In this document: piece after piece, positions 40,765 through 50,351 of the stretch
Position numbering within the stretch: position 1 is the stretch's first letter
Layout of the letters: each line of letters opens with the position of its first letter
DNA from: Vagococcus elongatus
GTDB lineage: Bacteria > Bacillota > Bacilli > Lactobacillales > Vagococcaceae
Assembly: GCF_003987645.1 (NCBI RefSeq)
Contig: NZ_NGKA01000011.1
Location: forward strand, 1-64,000
Reading direction: 5' to 3'
Length of the DNA stretch: 64,000 bases
Position numbers and translations under genes: made by a program
The notes under the pieces: model-generated
The model's input: only the letters and a program-made list of their open reading frames with translations
The model's database searches: none
Told to the model about the DNA's origin: nothing

Positions 40765-43700
40765 TTATAGAAGTTCATTAGGAAGTTCATCTTGTAACCT
40801 TCTACCAAAAGCACGATAATACCCTGAGTCATCTTTATCAACTTCGTATTTCGTTATCCAATTTTTATCCTTGAAAATTTCTAATATCCGTTCATTGACA
40901 TTGTTAACTACAAATTTGGGTCGACCCAAATCAAACAATCTTACATAATCCTTCAAATTCAATTTATCTAGATAAATGATTGCTTGTCTTTTGTCAAAAG
41001 TCGGAAGAATAATAATGAAAAATTCCACTTTATCTTCATAAGTAAGCCTTGTATCTGCGAGTAGTTTTTCAAATAACTGCATAGAAAATGGATATGATTC
41101 AGAGAAAATCACTTGTTTTTGTCGAACTGTTAGATTTTCAATTTCTATTTTCATAGGACTATTCTCATGTAAATACGCAGTAAGCAGTTTAGGTATATCA
41201 TTTTCTTCCAAATTATTGTTAAGTATATAAATCTTTACCGTATTAGAGTAATCAGTATCTATAATTGATATAGCTTCATCTGTAAATTTAAGAAGATTAA
41301 TTTTATTTTCATCGCTAGTATCTAAAGAAAGCACATCTACCATTTCATTAAAATCAAAGGTCTCCCCAGAGATAACATCATTCACATATGAATCAATATT
41401 CTTTTTTATAAAGTGAAGTGTATTGGTTGGATATTCATCCCTAATAAATAACAAAGAGTCTTGTGACATTCTTATGGTTTCTAAATCAATTAGAATATCT
41501 ATTTTCTCATTTGAAATCCCCTCGGTTTTGAATGAATCATAATATCGCCTAAGCGACCTCATTATTTCTCTATATTTTTCATTGTTTAAATCGTTACATA
41601 CAATTGCAACCTTGAAAAAACTAGATGAAGCATCTTTACCAAAATCATTGATTGAATCAGAAAAATCCAAATGATTATCTTGGCTATTTACAAATTCAAC
41701 TAAAATGTCGTCTAAGTTTTTTTCACTATTAAAGAAATATTCGAGAATATTATTCTCCGAATATACGACTAGGTTATTTTGAAGTAATAATGACCAAGTA
41801 TCCTTATCTGAAACTTTTTCGAGTAAAGTTATTGGTGTTTTTAGAACTTTAATATATTCAAGTTTATTTTCAAGAGTAATCTCATCATTATTTAACATAG
41901 ATAACACAACCGATTCATCGTCTACAATACTTCCTTCACAATGATTAATTATTATTTCTATATAGTAATTAATATTTCCATTAATATATTGTGCCAATGG
42001 CGATTCTGGCAATGATAAAATCAATGTATAGTTTTTATGATTGAAATCTTCACTTTCTTCTATACCATAGAAGGTTTTGAGCATCAAAGTAATATGCCCG
42101 AAAGTGATTTGGTATAATCTGTTTTCATAAACTGCTATAAATAAGTCTTTATTTGCTATGTCATAATTAATTGATTTGAAACATATATTAATTAGCTTAA
42201 ATCCTTTTATAAGTTTATCAATATTAGGATTTTCAATATCCAAGTAATTAGAATTATCAGAGATATAGTCGGTTAGGGATTTTTCATTGTTTACCATATT
42301 TATAATATCTTGAGAGTAATAAAGTGTATATATGGAATATAACTTAACTTGAGATTCAGTAAAAACACCATTGCTTAAAATTTCAGAAAAGAAATTTTGC
42401 CATTGATTATTGAGTTTAAATACTAATTGCTGGATTTCTCTTTCGGAAATAAAAAAGCCTTGAATAAATTTGAAATTCTTCGTATTCTTTAACTGCAGCA
42501 AAAACCTATGAAGTTGCATATCATATTCAGGAGTTGTCAGCAGAAAACAAAATAAATCAAAATTAAGAATTTCTTCCTCATCAAAACTCACATCACTCAA
42601 TCTATCAATTACCATTCGAGGACTTTTTAGTTCATATGTATATTCTTTCGCCTTTTTATCGCTAACACTTCTTAAAAATGTTTTATCAATACGACTTAAG
42701 CTATTTTCATAGAAATAGGTCATGTAATCTGCATAACTCTCATCAATATAACCGTTGCGGATAAGATATTTAATTAAATCAAAATAAGGGGTTTCCTTTA
42801 TCTCATTAAAATCTCTTTCCACCCCTATTTCATTTATATATGTAGTTTTAAAAATATTATCAATGTTGTTTCGTGAGATAATATTGCATAACTTTTTATT
42901 TTTAAGCATCTCTAGCTCTTCCTGAAGATTAAAAATATCCTGCTTGATTCTTTCGATATTTTCTACTTCCTTATTTTTAACAGCTTCCTTACGTTCATCC
43001 CATTCCTCGTTTAATATTTCTTTTTCTTTATGCCGATAATATCCAAGTTCTTCAATCTTTTTACTGTATACCATAGAAAGCTCTTCATCAGAACACAAAA
43101 TTTCTTTTTGAGCTTTATCAATTTTTTCATTTAAGGTATCTATCTTTTTATTTATATTATTTTTTTCATCGCTAATAAACCCTTCTTTTTTTGCGAAAAG
43201 GGTATATATAAATCCTTTATTTAATTGCAAGTCACTAAAATCTCTTGGGAAGATATTTTTATAAATTATGAGAGCCAGAAGTTTATTATAATCTTGTTCC
43301 GTAGTATTGATTCTGTTATTATAGACCACAAACTCGTTATAAATATTTTTGAGTATACGCATATCATCAACATACAAAGAAACATCTTGCAAAAAATTCT
43401 GTTTAAATAATTCAAAAATCCCCCCTGCCTTAAAATGTGCAATGAACTGATCGTATGAGTTAGAACTATCAATAACAGGGACAACTGGCATTATATAATC
43501 AAAAAATTTCGTTCTATCCTTAGAAATGAATATATCATCACGCAAAAGATAAAAAAATCTTAGAGGATTTTTATTTTCCTTTTTTAATTGATTATTTACA
43601 AGAGTATTGACCTCCCTCAACCTTTGAAATATTTGGTTTACATTATATCTATCCATATCTTCAAAAACTATGACATCTGCATCCGAATTTTCAAAAAGAT

Positions 43701-44388
43701 ATAAGACTTCATTTAAATATTTATCAAAATAGGAGTCCTCATTTTCTTCAAAAATTTCTATTTCGTTACCTTGTAGACTGATTTTCTTTAAGATATTTTT
43801 ATTTTTTTGGATTTTTATAATTTTACCCCAAATAACACCAAACAGTATAAAAAGGATAGTTCCGCTAAAAATTCGTGTTTCACTATAGGCTGTTAGTAAC
43901 AGTATATTTTTAAGCCAGATAAACCAATTAATAGAAATGCTATTTACAAAAGCTTGCCAAGAATTAAACATTGTCAGATGCAATATCATAACAATAGTAA
44001 TCATTATTAGAACTACATTTTGAATAATTTTTTTATTGTCGAGTTGTCTTTTAATCTTAAAATTCGTTTGAGGAATTTTATCAGAATTAATTTGATGAAT
44101 CAGTTGATTAAGGATCTTACCCTCTAAAACAGATTCTTTTATTTCTGCTTCTTCATCTTCTTTTTCCATTGGTGACTTAAAATGTGCAAGGGAAATATGT
44201 AAAAACTTAATATTACTATGTTTCTTTTTATATGTTTCAAGAACACTACTCTTTCCAGCACTATATGCACCCGAAATAGCAATGTTTTTAACATCATCAT
44301 TTTTAAAAATAAAGTCTAAGGCATGATCATAAATATTTAATTCTACATCATTTATTGGAGTAAGTTTTTGAAAATTATATTTATCCAT
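40765..44388 (-). CDS. Very large membrane P-loop NTPase, YobI/KAP-like (candidate defence protein)
   Basis: 1207 residues. Walker A is GAYSAGKSS (40-48). Two membrane segments (about 118-138 and 173-191) lie between Walker A and Walker B DVIVFEDMDR (about 237-246), the arrangement of KAP-type and YobI-like NTPases. A coiled coil rich in Glu and Lys spans about 415-490, and the rest is a long helical region, probably with repeats. Known relatives are poorly understood; KAP NTPases are linked to phage defence. It follows a small DUF1413-like gene by five bases and sits between resistance and mobilisation genes. A membrane-anchored sensor or effector is inferred. Confidence 0.75.
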   Translation of the reverse strand: MDKYNFQKLTPINDVELNIYDHALDFIFKNDDVKNIAISGAYSAGKSSVLETYKKKHSNIKFLHISLAHFKSPMEKEDEEAEIKESVLEGKILNQLIHQINSDKIPQTNFKIKRQLDNKKIIQNVVLIMITIVMILHLTMFNSWQAFVNSISINWFIWLKNILLLTAYSETRIFSGTILFILFGVIWGKIIKIQKNKNILKKISLQGNEIEIFEENEDSYFDKYLNEVLYLFENSDADVIVFEDMDRYNVNQIFQRLREVNTLVNNQLKKENKNPLRFFYLLRDDIFISKDRTKFFDYIMPVVPVIDSSNSYDQFIAHFKAGGIFELFKQNFLQDVSLYVDDMRILKNIYNEFVVYNNRINTTEQDYNKLLALIIYKNIFPRDFSDLQLNKGFIYTLFAKKEGFISDEKNNINKKIDTLNEKIDKAQKEILCSDEELSMVYSKKIEELGYYRHKEKEILNEEWDERKEAVKNKEVENIERIKQDIFNLQEELEMLKNKKLCNIISRNNIDNIFKTTYINEIGVERDFNEIKETPYFDLIKYLIRNGYIDESYADYMTYFYENSLSRIDKTFLRSVSDKKAKEYTYELKSPRMVIDRLSDVSFDEEEILNFDLFCFLLTTPEYDMQLHRFLLQLKNTKNFKFIQGFFISEREIQQLVFKLNNQWQNFFSEILSNGVFTESQVKLYSIYTLYYSQDIINMVNNEKSLTDYISDNSNYLDIENPNIDKLIKGFKLINICFKSINYDIANKDLFIAVYENRLYQITFGHITLMLKTFYGIEESEDFNHKNYTLILSLPESPLAQYINGNINYYIEIIINHCEGSIVDDESVVLSMLNNDEITLENKLEYIKVLKTPITLLEKVSDKDTWSLLLQNNLVVYSENNILEYFFNSEKNLDDILVEFVNSQDNHLDFSDSINDFGKDASSSFFKVAIVCNDLNNEKYREIMRSLRRYYDSFKTEGISNEKIDILIDLETIRMSQDSLLFIRDEYPTNTLHFIKKNIDSYVNDVISGETFDFNEMVDVLSLDTSDENKINLLKFTDEAISIIDTDYSNTVKIYILNNNLEENDIPKLLTAYLHENSPMKIEIENLTVRQKQVIFSESYPFSMQLFEKLLADTRLTYEDKVEFFIIILPTFDKRQAIIYLDKLNLKDYVRLFDLGRPKFVVNNVNERILEIFKDKNWITKYEVDKDDSGYYRAFGRRLQDELPNELL

Positions 44389-44393
44389 AGGAT

Positions 44394-44642
44394 TTAAACC
44401 CCTTTTGATTTTGTTATCTGATATTTTTGTTGTCCAGAAGTTGTTTTTTGAATAGCCTTAATGCTTGTAGTTCCCTTATTAATATGGTGTAGAAATAATG
44501 TTCCAAGTAATATTCTTTCACTTCGTGGTATTCTGTTCCACTCATAGCCTTTAAACAACTCTTTTACTAAAAATATTTCTTCTTCTTTTAAATTTGCCGT
44601 TTCCTTAATAGCTTCATTTAATAATTCATTAACATCATTCAT
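44394..44642 (-). CDS. Small DUF1413-like protein paired with the NTPase
   Basis: 82 residues from the preferred ATG at 44642 (GAGGGG site eight bases before it); the frame itself opens at 44738. EEEIFLVKELFKGYEWNRIP then RSERILLGTLFLHHI and SGQQKYQI match the small DUF1413-type family, thought to be single-domain DNA- or protein-binding. Its stop lies five bases before the NTPase start, so the two are translated together. It is likely a regulator or partner of the NTPase. Confidence 0.6.
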   Translation of the reverse strand: MNDVNELLNEAIKETANLKEEEIFLVKELFKGYEWNRIPRSERILLGTLFLHHINKGTTSIKAIQKTTSGQQKYQITKSKGV

Positions 44643-44876
44643 ATTGCTCACCCCTCTTATAATAACCTTGCCGACAACATTGTTAATATCATTATACATT
44701 TTCTTTTTCCCTTTTACAATGTAATTAAGTAGTAGCAACTAGAAGTATATATTAAGGAATCTTATATATAATTTTATATTTTACGCTGACATTAGCCACA
44801 TAGTGCGGTAATATAGATATATAAATCAAATACTTGGCTTAATGCCTGCTTTTAAAAAACTTTAATAGCAAGCACA

Positions 44877-44896
44877 GTAAGTGTAGACACACTTAC
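44877..44896 (+). other. oriT-like inverted repeat
   Basis: GTAAGTGT-AGAC-ACACTTAC (8-4-8, perfect) followed by GAGAAAATTG, about 130 bases before mobC. Inverted repeats of this kind next to mobC/relaxase genes form the nick region of MOBP-type oriT. A second hairpin (GAAGCGG...CGCTTC with T-run, 44908-44939) follows and probably ends transcription before mobC. Confidence 0.65.
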
Positions 44897-45025
44897 GAGA
44901 AAATTGATGAAGCGGCCCCCTTTAGGCTCGCTTCTTTTTTATCCAATTTTCTACTTGTTCCTATCGGAATGATTTAGGGTTCCCCTAATACCCTATTACA
45001 AATAAAAAAGAAAAGGAGAATTTAT

Positions 45026-45379
45026 ATGGCAAATAGACTTAGAAAAAACGATATTCATGTAATGGTTACTGATGAGGAAAAAGAACTTTTTAAAAAGAAG
45101 CTTGAAATGAGCAAGTCAAAATCAATGGGACATTTTATTAGAAAAAGTGTTCTAGAAGCCCCTATATTTGTGATTGATATGAATATCTTTAGAAAACTAC
45201 AAACTCTTATAGGAAAGAACTCTAACAACCTTAATCAAATTGCAAAGAGAGTAAATAGTACAGGAATAATCTATAGAGAGGATATTGAAGACTTAAAAAA
45301 AGAGAATGATGATATCTCAAGGGAAATAATTAAAATTCAAAATATCCTGACAAGAAAATATATGAATAAGGCTGATTAA
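45026..45379 (+). CDS. mobC: MobC-family relaxosome accessory protein
   Basis: 117 residues. LRKNDIHVMVTDEEKELFKK then a ribbon-helix-helix fold and the MobC motif GKNSNNLNQIAKRVNSTG (about 70-87). MobC proteins bind oriT and help the relaxase open the DNA strands. AAGGAG precedes the ATG. It lies two bases before the relaxase gene and 130 after the oriT-like repeat, a standard mobilisation module. Confidence 0.9.
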   Translation: MANRLRKNDIHVMVTDEEKELFKKKLEMSKSKSMGHFIRKSVLEAPIFVIDMNIFRKLQTLIGKNSNNLNQIAKRVNSTGIIYREDIEDLKKENDDISREIIKIQNILTRKYMNKAD

Positions 45380-45380
45380 A

Positions 45381-46724
45381 ATGGCTATTACAAAGATACA
45401 TCCCATTAAATCCACTCTCAGCCTTGCAATTGATTATATTACTAGCGATGATAAAACTGATGATCAACTATTAATAAGTTCTGTGGGCTGCTCTCCTGCA
45501 ACTGCCCATCTACAATTTATTAATACAAGGGAAGTCAATGATACTAGAGGAATAGTTTTGGCTAGACATTTAATACAAAGTTTTGTTCCTGGAGAGGTAA
45601 GCCCTGAAAAAGCACACGAGATAGGTCTTGCTCTGGCCAGAGAAGTTTTAAATGGTGAATATGAATATGTACTAGCTACCCATGTAGACCGTAACCATAT
45701 TCACAACCATATTATTTTTAATAATGTTAATTGGAAAACAGGAAAATGCTATCAATCCAACAAGCGAAGTTACCATAGGATAAGATACCAAAGCGACAAG
45801 CTATGCAAGGAAAATAATCTTGTTGTCATTGATGAATACTATGAGAAATACAAGGAAAAATATAAAACTAAAGGTAAATCTTATATGGAATATCAGGAGA
45901 GAAAGAAAGGTACCTCATGGAAGGCTAGGCTTCAATTTGATATAGATAGAGCAATTAAGAAAGCTAAAGACTGGGATGATTTTCTTAATCTTATGAAGCA
46001 ATATGGATATGAAATAAAATATGGAAAATACATTTCTTTTAAAAAAATAGATGGTCAGCAACGTTTTACAAGGGCTATGAGAATAGGGGAAAATTATACT
46101 GAGGAAAGATTAAAAGAACGTATCCTAGAAGAAGTTGGCATGAAAAGCAAACGCACTAAAGCCCCTTTTAAGCCTTTAGATAATGTTATTGATATATGTG
46201 ATAATGATAAGGTTAAAAGCTCTCCAGGGTACAAGTATTGGGCAACAAAGCATAATCTTTCTACTATGGCAGATACTATTAACCAGGTTAGAAGTGAGGG
46301 TTTTAAAACACGAGAACAACTAGAAAAAGCTATACATGAAAAAGCTACTGAAGTTCAAAATCTTCTTACAGAAAATAAAGATATAGAAAAACTTATAGAA
46401 GCAAAAAAGAAAATTATGGAGAACCGCTATACTATAGAACAATATAAAGAAATTTATAAATATGCTAAAAATCACCCTGAAGATAAGGCCTTTATTGATG
46501 AATATAACCTTCAACTTATGCTTTATAAAAAGGCAGTTGCTGAAAGTTTCCAGGACTCCGATGTCCTGCCTACTACCAAACAAATATACGAAGATCTTGA
46601 AAAACTTCATACAAAAAAAGAGTCTCTCATTGAGAAACTCAATCAATCCCGCCAAGAGCAGGATAGGCTATATCAGTATAAGAAGAACTATGATAATTAT
46701 TTAGGGAAAGAGGTTGAGAGATAG
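45381..46724 (+). CDS. MOBP-type relaxase/mobilisation nuclease
   Basis: 447 residues. The catalytic tyrosine is probably Tyr19 in SLAIDYITS, and the metal-binding triad appears in ATHVDRNHIHNHIIFNNVNW (His106, His108, His110). The C-terminal 200 residues form a coiled helical tail. It nicks oriT and leads the strand in transfer. It starts ATGGCTATTACAAAG directly after mobC. It may be a full element relaxase or part of a smaller mobilisable unit nested here, since it faces convergently against the CBASS genes. Confidence 0.92.
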   Translation: MAITKIHPIKSTLSLAIDYITSDDKTDDQLLISSVGCSPATAHLQFINTREVNDTRGIVLARHLIQSFVPGEVSPEKAHEIGLALAREVLNGEYEYVLATHVDRNHIHNHIIFNNVNWKTGKCYQSNKRSYHRIRYQSDKLCKENNLVVIDEYYEKYKEKYKTKGKSYMEYQERKKGTSWKARLQFDIDRAIKKAKDWDDFLNLMKQYGYEIKYGKYISFKKIDGQQRFTRAMRIGENYTEERLKERILEEVGMKSKRTKAPFKPLDNVIDICDNDKVKSSPGYKYWATKHNLSTMADTINQVRSEGFKTREQLEKAIHEKATEVQNLLTENKDIEKLIEAKKKIMENRYTIEQYKEIYKYAKNHPEDKAFIDEYNLQLMLYKKAVAESFQDSDVLPTTKQIYEDLEKLHTKKESLIEKLNQSRQEQDRLYQYKKNYDNYLGKEVER

Positions 46725-46738
46725 TAGCTCTACCTCTT

Positions 46739-47287
46739 TTAAATTGATTTGAAATAAATGTCACCTTTAGTTTCCCTCGTCGTCCAATAAATTCCATGAA
46801 ATTCATCCTCATTATCAATACAAAGCTTGCTAGAACCGTATTGCATAGGGTTTTTATCACTAAATTGACTTTTAGGTTGAGTTAAATAAGTATAGTAAAG
46901 AACATATTGATTATTCTCTTCTATAAGCTCACTTGTTATACTATTGCTTATTATTTCATCTGTTTTAATAATAATATTTATATTGGTTAAGGTTTGGGAA
47001 ATAATTATATCTATATCTTTTTCTCCTGGAATATTATCATAGTTATATTTTAATAAACCACTATATTCTTTTTTCAGCTTAGGTATTTTTATTAAGGGAT
47101 TATATCTCCAAATCCATTTTTCATATAATAAAACTAATATAGAACTATATCCTGCTGCCTCACCAGCCAATCCTCCGTAATCCCATATGTTTTCAGCACC
47201 TTTAAAATATTTTAGTGCTAAGAAAATAATAGCACTTATTATTCCTGCCCACTTTAATAAATTATTAATTCTAGACTTCATAGGCAT
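46739..47287 (-). CDS. cap15: Cap15-like CBASS effector (2TM plus beta-barrel)
   Basis: 182 residues. Two membrane segments (about 13-30 WAGIISAIIFLALKYFKG and 39-58 including GYSSILVLLYEKW) are followed by a beta-rich domain of about 110 residues with no enzyme motif, ending GIYWTTRETKGDIYFKS. This is the S-2TM-beta design of Cap15, which on binding a cyclic nucleotide assembles and disrupts the inner membrane, killing the infected cell. Its start overlaps the CD-NTase end by 17 bases, the usual minimal type I CBASS arrangement. An alternative start (second Met) lies two codons in. Assignment rests on architecture and partner. Confidence 0.8.
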   Translation of the reverse strand: MPMKSRINNLLKWAGIISAIIFLALKYFKGAENIWDYGGLAGEAAGYSSILVLLYEKWIWRYNPLIKIPKLKKEYSGLLKYNYDNIPGEKDIDIIISQTLTNINIIIKTDEIISNSITSELIEENNQYVLYYTYLTQPKSQFSDKNPMQYGSSKLCIDNEDEFHGIYWTTRETKGDIYFKSI

Positions 47288-48227
47288 AGAATCCTTTTAA
47301 TTCTTCTATAAACCCTTTATAAATATCTCGCCTATCTGGAGAATCATCACATAATTTTTTTATATTATTTACCTCCATAAAATCAAGAAGACTAAATCTG
47401 TTATCATATAAATATTTAACAATATCATCAAATACATAACAATAAGTAGAGTATTTAGTAAAATATTGATTAGGAATATTCCACAACAAACATTCTACTC
47501 CAAAAGAACTTGCTTTTTGAGCATATGAATATCCTAAATCTTTCATCTGATATCTTAATTCTTTAGCAACTCTCACCATTTTTTTAAAATAATAATTAGT
47601 ATCATTATTTTTTTCTACTCCATTTTTTATATGTTGTTCTGGATAATTAATTATTTCTTGCCCATTATCTGCTTTAATTAAAATACCACCAATATAATTT
47701 TTATCATCAAATCTATAGTCTTGTCTATAGTCTCTAGAACGCATAGCTGGAACACTATCAGTGTCTTTTCGATATGAGTTTCCATTTATTTTTATAGATT
47801 TATTCTTTCTTTCTACATCTTTATCAAAATGTTTGATTAAAGCATCTTCAACTTCATCTTTAAAACTTTTAACTCTCGGAGTAGCATTTGTAAATCCATA
47901 ATCCTCCCCGGACACATTCGGTCTATATTTAGGTCGAAATGTATCTTCTTGGACTACAGCAATGTCAATATCACTATGTCCTCTCACATTTGTATTATTA
48001 GCATAAGACCCTTGTAAAAATAATTTAATATCATATCCACTTAAACTGTCAGTCATTCTTATTTGATATGCTGTAGAAGTTCCATATAAAGTCTCTATTT
48101 CATTTTCTTTTAATCCTAAATCACTCAAGGCTTTTGACACCATTCGTATAGAGTTCTTACATTGATTTTCTTCTGTTTCACTAAGTGGCTTTGCATAATC
48201 TCTTAATTGCTCTTCAGTAAAAATCAT
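47271..48227 (-). CDS. CD-NTase (cGAS/DncV-like cyclic nucleotide synthase) of CBASS
   Basis: 318 residues. The nucleotidyltransferase core shows GSYANNTNVRGHSDIDIAVV (73-92; GS and DxD metal ligands) and the third acidic residue in KDTDSVPAMRSR. An OAS1-C-like helical domain follows. Upon phage infection it should make a cyclic oligonucleotide that triggers the Cap15-like effector encoded next, which it overlaps. No Cap2/Cap3 or HORMA genes are present, so this is the minimal (type I) form. It lies 64 bases after brxL on the same strand, so it may share the BREX transcript. Confidence 0.92.
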   Translation of the reverse strand: MIFTEEQLRDYAKPLSETEENQCKNSIRMVSKALSDLGLKENEIETLYGTSTAYQIRMTDSLSGYDIKLFLQGSYANNTNVRGHSDIDIAVVQEDTFRPKYRPNVSGEDYGFTNATPRVKSFKDEVEDALIKHFDKDVERKNKSIKINGNSYRKDTDSVPAMRSRDYRQDYRFDDKNYIGGILIKADNGQEIINYPEQHIKNGVEKNNDTNYYFKKMVRVAKELRYQMKDLGYSYAQKASSFGVECLLWNIPNQYFTKYSTYCYVFDDIVKYLYDNRFSLLDFMEVNNIKKLCDDSPDRRDIYKGFIEELKGFYAYEV

Positions 48228-48291
48228 AACTATTAGTAATCTCCTTTCGAATTTAATATTTAAAATTCAACCAACTAATTCTCTTTCTTAA

Positions 48292-50340
48292 TCACTCTAC
48301 CCCTAAAGCCTTAAAGACGGCATCTTCTGCACTTTGATATGGTATTATCTGAAATGAACTCATTAAATCAGATGGTACTATTCCAAAATCAACAAAGGAT
48401 GTACTAGGAATAAGAACTTTCTTTGCTCCACTATCTAAAGCTACTTGTAGGCTATCTGCTATTTCCGTAACCTTCATAATACTTCCACCAATGCTTATCT
48501 CACCTAGTACAGCTAAATTGTTTATAACAGGTTTTCCAAGTGCAATTGAACATAGGGCGATTAGTGTAGGAAGAGCTAGTTTCCCAGTCATTCCTATTCC
48601 CTGCATATCTTGATAATTTATAATGTAATCCTTTGTTGTAGTGCTTATAGTACCACTAATTCTATTTCCATTAGCCTTAAGATAATTAAAAGCTGTATTG
48701 CTTGCCTCTTTAGCATCACGATTTGAGCCAAGTCCTGTTCTTTCAAATTTACCATTGCCAGGAAGCATTTGAGATTCCAACCTGTAACAGCCTATCATTC
48801 CATTTCCACCAGTCGCTATAGTATAAACTTGTCCTGGATTTAATATGCCGTCAGGAATTAACTTATCACTACCCTGCTCAGGAACACCTACATATTTCTC
48901 TTCAAAAGTCTCTAAATCTATATATGAAAAATTAACATCATAAAACTCCATACCACCTATTTTTTTCAGTTGCTCTTTTACTCTTCTTCTCATTTCAAGA
49001 GATATGCATAGTATTTCTTCTATATCTTCTTTTGTAAAATCACCATGAGGATATATCAATTTTAAATAGCCATTAACCATTTTTCTAACAGCTATGGTAT
49101 CCCTTTGATTTAGGTTTTTACCCAGTCTAAAATATTTATCCAAACTATCTCCGAATTGATTTTTACGTAGTTCTCTCAAAAATTCTGATAAATAGTCAGT
49201 TATAAATCCATAATCATTTGTGAAATGTTCAGGGCTAAACTTAGGAATCTCCCATCCCGGTATATAACAATGCATTCTATCAAAGAAAGCAGTATCTCTT
49301 GCCATCTCTTCAGGAAATGGATCAAACAAGCTGGAAGTCTTTAAAAGAACATCAACACTTTGATTAATATTTCCTACAAATACCATTGATGCCGATGCTG
49401 CTTTTTCTTCCTTCCCTCTAGCAAAAGAACCTGATGCCATAAAATCCTTCATAATTTGAATTCCATCTTTATCTTTAAATTTTATACCAGCTACCTCATC
49501 AAAAGCTACACAATCCCAAAGGCCTACAAGTCCAACTTGCTTAGTAGACATATTATAAAAAAGATTAGCTACTGTAGTTTGTCCACCTGATACAAGAATA
49601 CTGTTAGGAGATATTTCTTTATAGATATGTGATTTTCCTGTACTTCTTGGCCCCAATTCACATAAATTGAAATTATTCTCAACAAGTGGGATAAGTCTAG
49701 TAAGTAAAAGCCACTTTTCCCTTTCTTCTAGCTCATCTGGCTCCATACCAATAGAACGAAGCATTATATCTATCCACTCATCTTTTGAGAATTTACTCCT
49801 TCCTTCCTTAAGTTCATCAATATCTACCTGAGGCATTTGAATAGGAGTAAGTCTTGTTATATTTATAGGATGCTTACTCTGTTCATTTTCGTCATAATCA
49901 TAATCAAGTTGAATCATGCACCAAATGCCCCCACATAAAAGCCTATCATATCTTGTAGGATACTCATCAGGCACCAAGATATTACTAATTCCTAAATTTG
50001 AAAATTCAGCCTCGTATTTGTCCCTTCTAATATTTAATTTAACTGATACCTTATCAATAATGGAGAAGCTTCCTTTTTCCCTTAGTATAGAAAGAATTTT
50101 TTGAGCCTCATCAGGCCTTACAAAATTATCTGAAAGTATTTTTTTTACTGTTGTTAAGCCCTTATCTATAACTTCTTCATCATCACTACTACAGTATTGG
50201 CCAAGTAAAAATTCAAGAACATACACAGGAACATTAGCTCCTTCTTTAATTTTTTTAGTTAAGTCTTTGCTTACTATTTTTCCATCAAAATTTTCTCTAA
50301 GTTTTTGTTTTATTTCGGCTCTTATATCCACTAATTCCAT
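48292..50340 (-). CDS. brxL: BREX type 1 protein BrxL (Lon-like AAA+)
   Basis: 682 residues. Walker A GPRSTGKSHIYK (about 232-243), the DEVAGIKF box (about 283), MVFVGNINQSVDVLLKTSSL with DPFPEEMARDTAFFDRMHC, and a C-terminal Lon-like domain with GSIMKVTEIADSLQVALDSG and KKVLIPS. The Lon serine motif PSAG is not seen; the place reads GKLALPTL, so it may not be a protease, in keeping with its known role as a DNA-binding AAA+ motor. Last gene of the BREX operon; 11 bases after pglZ. Confidence 0.95.
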   Translation of the reverse strand: MELVDIRAEIKQKLRENFDGKIVSKDLTKKIKEGANVPVYVLEFLLGQYCSSDDEEVIDKGLTTVKKILSDNFVRPDEAQKILSILREKGSFSIIDKVSVKLNIRRDKYEAEFSNLGISNILVPDEYPTRYDRLLCGGIWCMIQLDYDYDENEQSKHPINITRLTPIQMPQVDIDELKEGRSKFSKDEWIDIMLRSIGMEPDELEEREKWLLLTRLIPLVENNFNLCELGPRSTGKSHIYKEISPNSILVSGGQTTVANLFYNMSTKQVGLVGLWDCVAFDEVAGIKFKDKDGIQIMKDFMASGSFARGKEEKAASASMVFVGNINQSVDVLLKTSSLFDPFPEEMARDTAFFDRMHCYIPGWEIPKFSPEHFTNDYGFITDYLSEFLRELRKNQFGDSLDKYFRLGKNLNQRDTIAVRKMVNGYLKLIYPHGDFTKEDIEEILCISLEMRRRVKEQLKKIGGMEFYDVNFSYIDLETFEEKYVGVPEQGSDKLIPDGILNPGQVYTIATGGNGMIGCYRLESQMLPGNGKFERTGLGSNRDAKEASNTAFNYLKANGNRISGTISTTTKDYIINYQDMQGIGMTGKLALPTLIALCSIALGKPVINNLAVLGEISIGGSIMKVTEIADSLQVALDSGAKKVLIPSTSFVDFGIVPSDLMSSFQIIPYQSAEDAVFKALGVE

Positions 50341-50351
50341 ACTTATCCCCC

